Source: Botryllus schlosseri | Taxonomy: Eukaryota; Chordata; Ascidiacea; Stolidobranchia; Styelidae | Assembly: GCA_000444245.1 (NCBI GenBank) | Contig: ATSW01003393.1 | Span: 1 to 21,356 of the forward strand | DNA length: 21,356 nucleotides | Direction: 5' to 3' | Shown: in pieces, positions 1 to 10,400 of the stretch | How the letters are laid out: every line of letters starts with the position of its first letter | How positions within the stretch are numbered: position 1 is the first letter of the stretch | The notes under the pieces: model-generated | Databases searched by the model: none | Told to the model about the DNA's origin: nothing | Seen by the model: the letters and a program-made list of their open reading frames with translations, nothing else | Translations under genes and position numbers: made by a program

Positions 1-309
1 CCTCATATAATATTGGAATTGTACTACTTATCTTCATTTCTGGTTGAAACTGTCTGTCCTTACGAAGTAGTTTGGCCTGAAAAAACTTTTCTGACTTGAA
101 ACCTGACAAATTGTTACATGAAAAAACTTTATTTCAACGAAATCAGGACCAGTAGTTACATGACGCATAATGGTAGAAATAATTAAAATTTGTTGCAGTA
201 CAACGAAAGATACTTTAATACATTCTTGGGTATAAAGTGTCTGTCCTTACTAAGTAGCTTGCCAAGAATATAGAAGGAACGTTCGACAGCAGCAGAGCAA
301 ATAGACTTT

Positions 310-377
310 TCACAAATTAGATCAGAATTAGATTAGTAGCATTTCGCTCTAATTAGGCAATTATAAATATCTAGTCT
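310..377 (+). repeat. Dispersed ~70-bp repeat, copy 1
   Basis: This segment begins CACAAATTAGATCAGAATTA and ends near ATATCTAGT. A diverged copy in the same orientation lies at 2521-2591. No terminal repeats or target duplications are evident, so the class is unknown. Confidence 0.45.
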
Positions 378-675
378 GCATGAGATTCGGTCGAGAAGCT
401 TTGAGCGAAAATATCAAATATCAGAATTATTTTTGGTGCTTCTCTCAATTTATGCCGTTTGACGTCTAAAAAGGTACCTGGCGACTAAAAAAATGGGGGC
501 ATCATATCGAGTTTGACTCTTTTAGGCTATTCCACGTCTAAAGTCACCAAATTAATGACTAGACACGGCAGTTTCAGGTCTCACGTCATGGTGTCATTTC
601 CAAAGGATAATCTGATTTTGTAGTTTCTCGCTGATGTAAATTGCAACATTTGTTTGCCCTTTTACGGATCCCCCC

Positions 676-696
676 AAACTAGTTTGGAAACCCCTG
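676..696 (-). mobile_element. hAT-like transposon end (fragment)
   Basis: Read on the minus strand this begins CAGGGGTTTCCAAACTAG, the type of terminus (CAGGGG followed by CCAAAC) common in hAT transposons. I did not find the matching other end, so only the terminus is called. Confidence 0.4.
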
Positions 697-734
697 GTTC
701 GGTGAAATACCAAAGTTCGCCGAATGTCTAAATT

Positions 735-1401
735 TGGGTTACCATACGTCCTCTTTTAAGAGAATTTTTCCACTTTTTGCAAGAAATTGAAAGTGTCCTC
801 GGATGACGCCCGAATGCCCTCTTTTTTCGAAATTTGTCCTCTTATTACAGAAAAAGTGTTAAAATGCGAGCAAAAATTAGACTCCAACGCACCGAACGCC
901 AGGGTGTGCCGTAAAATAAACGAAAAATATGCCCCTACGGGTATTTCAAGAGCGTGATCGGAAAAATGACCTTTTTTTAGTCAACCCAATACTATTATTG
1001 AATAGTATATTCATATTGAAATCAACCCGAATATTTTCGGCAGACGCTCGTCAGGGGTAATCGTCAGCAACTAGTAGAGAATTGGAAAGAACATTGTATA
1101 TGAACAATCGTATCACAAAATATGACGTCACCAGCATGAAATTTCAAACGACCATTCAATGTACTATTCCAATTCTCTACTAGTTGCTGACGATTACCCC
1201 TGACGAGTGTCAGCCGAAAATATTCGGGTTTATTTCAATATGAATATACTATTCAATTGTATATTGAAGTTCTGTACCTCCAAGAAGCTCTCCAATACCA
1301 TTATTCGAATAAATTTCCAAATCACCCGTTTTTCCTCCAGTATTATTGCTTTCAAAATTTTCGAAACGTGTCCCCTTCAGATCTCAAAATATGTAACCCT
1401 A
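735..1401. mobile_element. hAT-type MITE, TACCATACG family, copy 1 (host of a nested MITE)
   Basis: The left end reads TGGGTTACCATACGTCC. The right end, read inward on the minus strand, is TAGGGTTACATATTTTGAG, so the ends form a short imperfect inverted repeat. A sister copy at 7816-8114 shares the left end and the internal phrases AAATCACCCGTTTT and CTCAAAATATG. The element is interrupted by a palindromic MITE at 997-1257. It has no coding capacity and ends 28 bp before an IFT140 exon. Confidence 0.7.
997..1257. mobile_element. Palindromic MITE (GTTGCTGACGATTACCCC family), full copy
   Basis: The arms 997-1087 and 1167-1257 are inverted repeats of about 91 bp with roughly three mismatches, around a loop of about 79 bp. 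The ends read ATTGAATAG and CTATTCAAT. The arm contains GTTGCTGACGATTACCCC, which recurs at 5258-5333, 9021-9118 and 18460-18652. I could not define a target-site duplication, so the superfamily is open. It sits inside the older element at 735-1401. Confidence 0.75.
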
Positions 1402-1429
1402 ACTAATCCAAACGTTTTTCCATATTCAG

Positions 1430-4400
1430 GAGAACGGGGAAGCGTCTTCGAAACTGTATGTGTACGACGTTGAAAAAGATAAAATGGATAATATGGATTT
1501 CGCTACCGGCCAGTCGAGCGACGATTTACACACTCATTCGGAGGCTATGAAAGAGTAATTATTTATGACTGTGTGTATCTATGTTTCATTTATTTTCTGT
1601 CGTGAAGGAGTATAGCGCAACACGCAGCCGATGTAGCCGGGCGGTATCCTGTTTCGGTTCATTGGGATACCGAGGAACCAGCGATGCTTGTATGCGAAGC
1701 ACAGCTTACGGATGTGGCAAGAAAAAATGCGGTGAAAGCCAGCGTTTCGAATACGTCCGTCGATGAAATTGAGACGCCTGACATCCCGGTGTGTAGTTTA
1801 CTCATTTGGACTTTTCTCAGCGCTTACATTCAACGTTCCTACCTACGGCTACACACTGGATACTTTAAACAGCCATGCTTGATTATTTAGCCCGGGATGA
1901 AGTGTGCCCAACCAGTAGCCGCATTGCTACAGGAGAAGACAGGTATATTTTTATTTTAAAAAAATGAATAAAAATAATTTCAAAATTTTCTGTTCGCCCC
2001 ATGAAATTGTTGGGTTGTCTATGGAAACAATGTTTACCAAATTTGGCTCAATTCCAACCAGCGGAAGCGGGGTTATCGATGTCGAAAAATTTGGATTTGA
2101 CTAAAATAGTATTTACGGTGGGCACAACTATAATGAATAATTAAAGAATCGGTCTCCGTAAATACTATTTTATTCAAAACCAAAATTTTGGAACTGGTTG
2201 GAATTGAGCCAAATTTGGTGAACGTCGTTTCTATAGACAACCTAACACTTTTATGGGTGCACAGAAAATTTAGAATTTTCTTTTAGTCATTTTTATATTA
2301 TAAATTAAAAAAATTCTTCTGTAACAATGCGGCTACTGGTTGGAATTGAACCAAATTTGGTATGCAGGCTTCAATTAGGTAACCTAACAATTATATCAAG
2401 TAGCCTGTCGAATTTGAGAGAAAAAGTCATTTTTGAACACCCCGACCGAACANCTCTCCTGTAGCAGTTTCGGGAAGACCGGAAGTTCGTTTAGAATTAA
2501 AATCTGAGCTTAAAAACCTTCACAAATCGGATCAGAATTACATCATAGCCATTTTGCTTTAATCGGTAATTTGACGACTATAATTATCTAGTTTTCCCAG
2601 GCTGGCACTATCTGCACGCATAAATACAGCCAAGGATTGTCCACAACATTTCACATTTCGTACACTATCGATAGCAATTACGAATTTTCGGTGGCCCCAT
2701 AATATACTTTTAGTTCTAAAGGTATCCCCCTCTGCCGGCACAGGTTAAATTCACCATGGCAATCCTGCTTTAATCTAATGGTGATAGGCAAAGGAAAACT
2801 GACGACGGCAGGGAACAATTGCGTCTTTTTGCGCAGGTTGAAGAGCTCGTTGTTCTGCTGTACAGCACTCGCGACACGGGAATCCTAGTTCAAGACTCGA
2901 TCGAAAGAAACGCGGACCAGGCTCATCTGATTGGCTTGCGAGCCCCGTCGTTTTATTTCACAAAAATGGTTTGTGGTAATAATCTCTTGAGCCTAAAGTC
3001 CATTTGATCCGAGACAGATTTGTGTCGACGATTCAGTGAAAAAACCGTGACTTTTGTAGCATTTTCAAGTTAGAATTTCAGACTTCACTGGACATAGGGT
3101 TGTTCAAAATTAACTTTTTCTTCCGGATAACGCCGATTCACGGACTAAATTGTCAGGTTGTTTGAGTTATTAGAGTTTTTCATTAATAATTCTGGGATTA
3201 CCCGCCATCAATGCTATTTTTGCAAATCCCAAAGTTTCAACTGCAAAAACTTTGCTTCTATCTGTTAGAAGTGAGAAAAAATTGTCACGCACCGTTCTTT
3301 TAAGCGACTTAGCAATTTGACAGAAAAATTTGAAAATTTTTTTTATAGTAATTTATAAAATTTCGGGGTTGTAACCAAGTCACAAAGCTCCGAGTCACAA
3401 GTCAAACTCAGTTTTATAGTTTTGACTCGAGTGAAGTCGAGTCATTTCAATTCACCACCGAGTCCAAGTCATCGAGCAGAGGGTCGAGTCCGAGTCATGG
3501 TATTAGGACTCCGAGTCCAAGTCATTGTGTTGACTGTTCAGTTTTCAGTTAAAGTCTTGTTAAACCTACTTTATATAACTCTGTTTGGATATCGAATGGC
3601 TCGCATTTATAATATACTAATTTCCCTCTTTTTTAGCAGTTTCTAGTCGCGCTTTCAAGTACCAGTAGCGATAGACGAAATCCCAATAGAGTGGTTACTT
3701 TACTATTCTTTGAAATTACAATGAAATGTTGGTCTTCGGCCGTCTGCGTCTCGAGTCATATGACTTGGTTCGAGTCATGCGCAAAGACTCGAGTCCAAGT
3801 CGAGTCAATACACAGATTGACTCGAGTCGAGTCATTTCCGAATTTTGAGAAAATGACTCGAGTCAAGTCGAGTCATCAGTCATTCGTGAGTCGAGTCATT
3901 ACAACCCTGTAAAATTTCAATGGGTTCTGTACTGGCTTCTACTGGTCGAAAAAGTTCTTTTTGAACAACCCATCTGACCATCTCTGCAAATCTCTACTGA
4001 TGTATTCCTTTGCAATTATACACAGCTATAGCGTGTAAAATATCAACGATATCTCCAACTAAAACCTACAATTGAATGCCGGTTGTGTTTTTCCGACTGT
4101 GCAGGTAATGAATAAGCAAGGGGAAAACAGGTCAGAGGAAAACGGTGAAGTGTCTACAGCGGTGAGATTTTTGACGTTACCAATGCCGTGCTATTTTCAA
4201 CGCCTTTTTGATTCATAGAAACCCTACTCCAAGCTGCTAATGAGAGACTTTGTGGGTCTGGAAGACTGCGACCCAACGACACGACGCGCCATGATGGATT
4301 TCAGCTTCAAGCTGGCGATGGGTAACATTGACGAGGCGTTCAAGGCCATCCAGCTTATTAAGAGGTGAGCTTTCAGTCCTGCTCAGCAGGGGTCTTCAAA

Positions 4401-7400
4401 TATGACTTTTTTCTCAAATCGTACTGGCTACTTGATAAAATTGTTAGGTTGCCTAATTTAAGCCTACACACCCAATTTGGTCCAATTCCAACCAGTAGCC
4501 GCATTGCTACAGAAGAAAGCTTCTATTTATTTTATAAAAATAAATAACGAAATTTTTCTGTTCACCCCATGAAAGTGTTAGGGTTGTCTATAGAAACGAT
4601 GTTCACCAAATTTGGTTCGATTCCAACCATTGGAAGCGGTGTTATTGCCGTCGAAAATTTTGGATTTGAATAAAATAGTATCTACGGTGACCAATTCTTT
4701 AATAATTTGTTATAGTGGTGCTCACCGTAAATACTATTTTATTCAAATCCAAAATTTTCGACGGCAATAACACCGCTTCCAATGGTTGGAATTGAACCAA
4801 ATTAGATATGCATCGTTTTTTTAGTCAAACTTACAATTTCATGGAGTAGCCGATTTGAAATTTTTTAAATTTAATGTATCAAAAACTTTATCTTCGAATA
4901 GCAATGCTTCTAAGGGTTAGAATTTAGCCAAAATTGGCGTGCGGCGTTTTTTTAGGCAACCTAACAATTTTATCGAGTAGCCAGCAGAATTTGAAAAAAA
5001 AGTCAAAACAAATGAGGTCCGCGACATAATTCACCCCCGATTTTTATCAATAACACAAACTAACAAGGCAAAATTTAATTTCATTGTTGCAATCTGCAAT
5101 CAATAACGATTAGTGTAAACTGTAATTTAAACTGCGTTTGATATCTGCCACCTGAAATGGCTTCGGGTACCCCTAGTGGTGCTTGTACCACAGTTTGAGA
5201 AGCACTGGTGTATGGTATTGTGCATTGTGTCTCTTGACTGTTGATAGTTGTTTTGAATCTCTAGTTGCTGACGATTACCCCTGACGAGTGTCAGCCGAAA
5301 ATATTCGGGTTCATTTCAATATCAATATACTGTTGTTTCTCTTGAGCAGATGAAAGTAACAGAACTAAATGCATGAAATTAAGTCCCTCTGTATATTTTT
5401 ACGACTATAGCGAAGCGGTGTGGGAAAGCATGGCGAAGATGTGCGTCAAAACGAAACGCGTCGACGTGGCTAAGGTGTGTCTCGGCAGAATGGGCCACGT
5501 CAGAGGGGCCCACGCTCTTCGTGAGGCCGAGAACGAGCCGGAATTAGACGCTAAAGTCGCCATGCTCGCAATACAACTGGGAATGAATGTAGGATATGTC
5601 TTATATATTTGTAATGGCGTTAAGGGAATCTCACCAATAAAAATCTGTAACTTCTTCAGGATGAAGCTGAGAGATTGTACAAGAAGTGCCAACGTTACGA
5701 TCTGTTGAATCAATTCTACCAAGCTACAGGGAGATGGGCCAAGGTCAGTATTGCATGCTTATTGGCCACTGTTCTGAGGAGATTTTGAGAATTATCGGCA
5801 ACTATGGATAGTCGGCAGGGTTGTAATGACTCGAGTCAAGATTTTCTGATGACTCAACTTGACTCGAGTCATTTTCTCAAAATACGAAAATGAGTCGACT
5901 CGAGTCAATCTGTGTATTGACTCGACTTGGACTCGAGTCATCGTGCATGAGTCGAGACTCAGCCGGCCAAGACCGACATTTCATTGTAATTTCAAAGAAT
6001 AGTAGAGTAACCGCCCTGTTGGAATTTTTGTCTATTGGTACTGGTACTTGAAAATGCGACCAGAAACTGCTAAAAGTGAGGAAAATGAGTATATTATAAA
6101 TGCGAATCATTCGATATCATCAAACATGTTTTTAAAAAGTGGGTTTAAAGAGACATTATCTGGTAACTGAGAAGTCAATACAGTGACTCGAACTCGAGTG
6201 ATAATACCTTGACTTGGACTCGACCCTCTGCTCACTGACTTGGACTTGGACTTGACTCGGTGGTGAATTGAAAATGACCCGACCTGACTCGAGTCAAAAC
6301 TATAAAAGTGAGATTCACTTATGACTCGGAGCCTTATGACTTGGTTACAACCCAGATATTTGTACCAGTGTTGTAACCAAGTCACAAGGTTCCGAGTCAC
6401 AAGTCAATTTGACTTTTACAGTTTGGACTCGAGTCATCTTCAATTCACCACCGAGTCAAGTCCGAGTCAGTGAGCAGTCAATTTTAGAAAGCCACAATGG
6501 AATATCGGTGACGAAACGGACTCGTTTTGGCAAGAAATGGCTTTTTGCATCATTTGCAACGATTTCCATTATTTCACAGGCTCTGGAAGTGGCCGAGCAA
6601 CTTGACAGAATCCACTTGCGTAACACTTTTCACAATTACGGCAAATACTTGGAGTCCAACGAAGACTTCCAAGGCGCCACATCTTGGTGAGTATCGGCGG
6701 CGTGAGTACTCAGAATTGCTACTCGAGTAGAAGTAGAAGCAGCAATTTACAAGACACTTCAAAAGTACTTGAGATGGAAGTAGAGAGAAAAGGTATGAGA
6801 CTAGGGTTGTTCGATAATAACGTTTCTTTAAATTTTACTGGCTACTTGATGAAATTGTCAGGTTACCTAAAAATACGATGCACACCAATTTTGCCTCCAT
6901 TCCAACCTATACAGGCATTACTGTAAGAGAAAAAAGTTTCGGATTTATTTAATAAAAATAAGTTCCAAAATTTTTCAAAATTTATAGACTACCCTATGAA
7001 ATTGTTAGATTGTCTGAAAAAAAAATGCACAACAAATTTTGCTCAATTCCAACCAGTAGAAACGAAGTTTTCGGGGTACAAAATTTTGGATTTGAAAAAT
7101 GTAGTATTTTCGGTGGCAAATTCTTTCATTATTTACTATAGATCTACCCACCATAAATACAAGTATTTGAAATCTTAAATTTTGAACGTCAGTAACTTAT
7201 CTTCTACCGGTTGGAATTGAGCCTAATTTGTTGTGCATCGTTTTTTCACGGGGTAGCCAGCAAAATTTGGGAAAATTTCAAATAGCTCTAATCGGTTTCT
7301 ACTGGTTGGAATTCAGCGAAATTTAGTGTGCAACGTTCTTTTGGGCAACCTCACAATTTAATCAGTGAATTCCCAGAATCCGGGAAAACTAGTTATTTTG

Positions 7401-10400
7401 GACCGACCCCGCTGACCACCCCTTGCCTTTGCCCTTGTTTCAGTTACGAAAAAGCGGGAACCGACTCGTTCGAAATACCCAGAATGCTCTTCGAGGATAT
7501 CGAGATGCTGGAGAGTTACATCGAAAATTCGACCAACAAGTAATAATCGCCCACTTTTCTTCCCGACGTCACACCCAAACCGACATTTTGCTCGTTTTTT
7601 TTTTCCTGTCAGAGTTTTTCTCCGCTGGTGGGCTCAGTACATGGAGTCTACGGGCGAAATGGAGGAGGCTTTGAAATATTACCAGCAGGCCAACGATATT
7701 TTGTCGCTGGTACGCGTGTACTGTTATTGCGGCAACGTGGAGAAGGTAATGAGTTTCAGCAACTTGTCTCTCTTTTTCTCTCTTAATGCGCTCTAAATAT
7801 GAGGTCGTCTCAGATTAGGGTTACCATACGTTGGAGGATTTGTTCTTCTTTTCAAGAAATGACCTCTCATCGCCCAAATGTTCCCTTTTTTTAGCTTAAA
7901 ATACCCAAAACGACCACGAATAACGTGAAATGTGGGCCTAGTTTACGACAGATGGGCATTTCTGGGGTCGAGTTTAAAAAATGACTTTTTTTACTGAACC
8001 CACTGAAATTAGCTGTATAAATAGAAAAATCACCCGTTTTCTCCTCAGCTACAGCAACTTTTGCAGCCTGTGAAAAGTCTCATCCTTTCTGGGTCTCAAA
8101 ATATGGGAAGCCCACCTCAGATTACAGAACATCCCTATATTTGAGGGAATATGTGTAACCCCTCCTGGAGAAATTTAATTTTGAAATTTCAAATTTCAGG
8201 TCATTTTTTCATAAACTTTGCTGTGAAGCTCTGTAATTCAGAGCAAGGTAGACCTAGGCCAAACGACTCTTAGCATAACATAGGTCTCGATGTTAGCTTT
8301 TCAAAAAAACCTGAGTGAATACTATACAAGTAATCTATCATACAAATTTTTGATTTACCATGAACCTGTTCAACAAAATTTTACAATGGAGAAAAACATT
8401 AATGAGCATTTTACCAGTAATAAAAGATACTAAACCTGTTCCTATGAAAATCGAAATTATTAAGTGTTTAGTTATGTTTTGGGTAAGATAAGGCCATGAA
8501 GTGAGTGTATGGGTAGCCTACAATGTTGAGCCAAGAAAAAACATTGAAAATGTTGATGTTTTTTTAAATTTTTACTTGCTAGTCCTCTTAATGATTTTCC
8601 CTGATGGTCACGATAAGCTTTGAGCTTGGAATATTTTGGAACAAGTTCATCAAAATTAGTTATTCCTTTGCGCTTCGGACACTGTTGTATTCTTGTCGGT
8701 TTATTGCGTCTCAATATTGTAATCATCAGGCAGTGGCCATTGCAAACGAAACCAGAAATCGGGCGGCTTGCTACCATCTTGCCCGTCACTTTGAAAACAA
8801 CGACGACGTCAAGCAAGCGATTCATTTCTACACGTCCGCCGCCACGTATGGCAACGCTATACGTATTTGTAAGGTAAGTAGCGGATTGAATGATCTTTGA
8901 GCTAGTTCACCATATTGTAAATATCACTCGGTCGCCACTTTGCGAATTTTAGAACTTTATAGCTTGTGGAACAGTGAAATTTCGGGCCGGCGATACGATT
9001 GTTGATATACAATGTTTTTTCCCATTCTCTACTAGTTGCTGACGATTACCCCTGACGAGTGTCAGACGATAATATTTGGGTTTGAGTCAATATGAATATA
9101 CTATTCAAAATGTAATTGCGCAAATGTATGCGACACGGAATCAAATATTGGAAACTTCAATGTAATCAGAAATTTGCTGTCTTTTTGATTAGAGTTCATG
9201 CAAGGCAAAGTCCTATTCAAAAACATTAACTTTGTTTTGATTGTTCGTTTTATTTGAAAGAACCGTGACTTTGCTATTTGCCAGATTTTATTATACTGCC
9301 GAATGTCGCTAAATTGTACTGTCGACAAGTAACGAATTTTGTTTAAGAAGTCTTAAACGGGTTTTAGGCTATTTTTAAACAGTTTCTTACAACGCTTGCG
9401 ACGTGAGCCATCAAGCCAAGGCTAAAGTAGACGATTATATATTAAAACTGGCAATTGAGAACCGCTGTTCACTGTTCTGTCCGATACTTTTCAGGAGCAC
9501 GGTTTCGAAGATCAGCTGATCAATCTGTCGTTGCTCGGATCGAAAAACGACATGATCGATGCCGCCACGTATTACGAAACGCGGCCCGACCTGGTGGACA
9601 AGGCCGTGCTGCTGTATCACAAAGCCGGGCATTTTTCAAAGGCTTTGAAATTGGCGTTTGACACCCAGCAGTTCGCGGCGCTAGAGTCGATTGCACAGGT
9701 TTGTTATTAGTCTGCTGTTTTAGCGTTTGAAAAACTGTAATACAGGGGTTTTAAACATTTTTTAGCGCGGGCCGCTAATTTTTTTCGGTTGTTCGTGAAA
9801 ATTTTCAGCTTCTTCAAATCTGACAAGTATTCGAATTATAGCTACACAGTTTGTTTTTTTCCAAGTCGGACTAGAACTGGAATTATGGCTGCAAGTTGGG
9901 CTGTTCAAAAATGGCCTTTTTTCCTGAATCTTGCTAGGTTGCCTTGAAAAACGACGCACACCAAATTTGAATTCATTCCAACCAATATTTGCGGATCTCG
10001 TACAGTTTGAAAATTTTGAATTTGCCCAAAAATCCAAAAAAAATTTCAAATTATACTGCCAACCCCATGAAATTGTTGCGCAGTCTTCAAAAACGATGCA
10101 AAACAAATTTGACTCAATTCTAAGCCGTAGAAGTGACGTTATTTCAGTTTTTCTTTGATAATTCTGGGATTATCCTTGATCGGTGGATCATCCCAGAATT
10201 ATGATCGAAAAACTTGAATAGCTCCGACGTTGCCAAATGTATCAACTGGAGCAATGGAATGATACAATAATCCCATAAAATCAATATCCGTTGTCATTTT
10301 GCCAACAATTTCGACGAGGACCTGAAAGGGAATATAAGCTTACGCCTTAACGGTCTACGCCAGATCGAACTATGTATTCAGCGTCTGAGTGTAAAACGGG

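Larger units (their letters stand above)
1..734. other. Repeat-rich stretch before the first recognised exon
   Basis: I see no exon here that resembles IFT140 or any other protein. A short direct repeat is visible: GTCTGTCCTTACGAAGTAG near position 50 recurs near 240 as GTCTGTCCTTACTAAGTAG. The stretch is probably intron of IFT140, because the first recognised IFT140 exon at 1430 is internal to the protein. Confidence 0.4.

Noticed and set aside
735-1401. IFT140 exon upstream of 1430
   Set aside because: The open frame 1207-1473 is mostly MITE arm read-through, and only its last part from 1430 is exonic, in another frame.
3422-3912. Open frames rich in Ser, Arg and Val-Lys-Ser within GACTCGAGTC elements (also 5877-6400 and 13119-13580)
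   Set aside because: They arise from the repeated GAGTC words having few stops. They resemble no protein family, and copies in other places do not keep the frame.
8472-8825. 117-codon minus-strand frame
   Set aside because: It runs antisense across the real IFT140 exon 8730-8873 and I recognise no family in it.
9370-9494. Extra IFT140 exon before 9495
   Set aside because: The exon ending at 8873 (RICK) joins directly to 9495 (EHGFEDQL) as in other IFT140 proteins, so no residues are missing.
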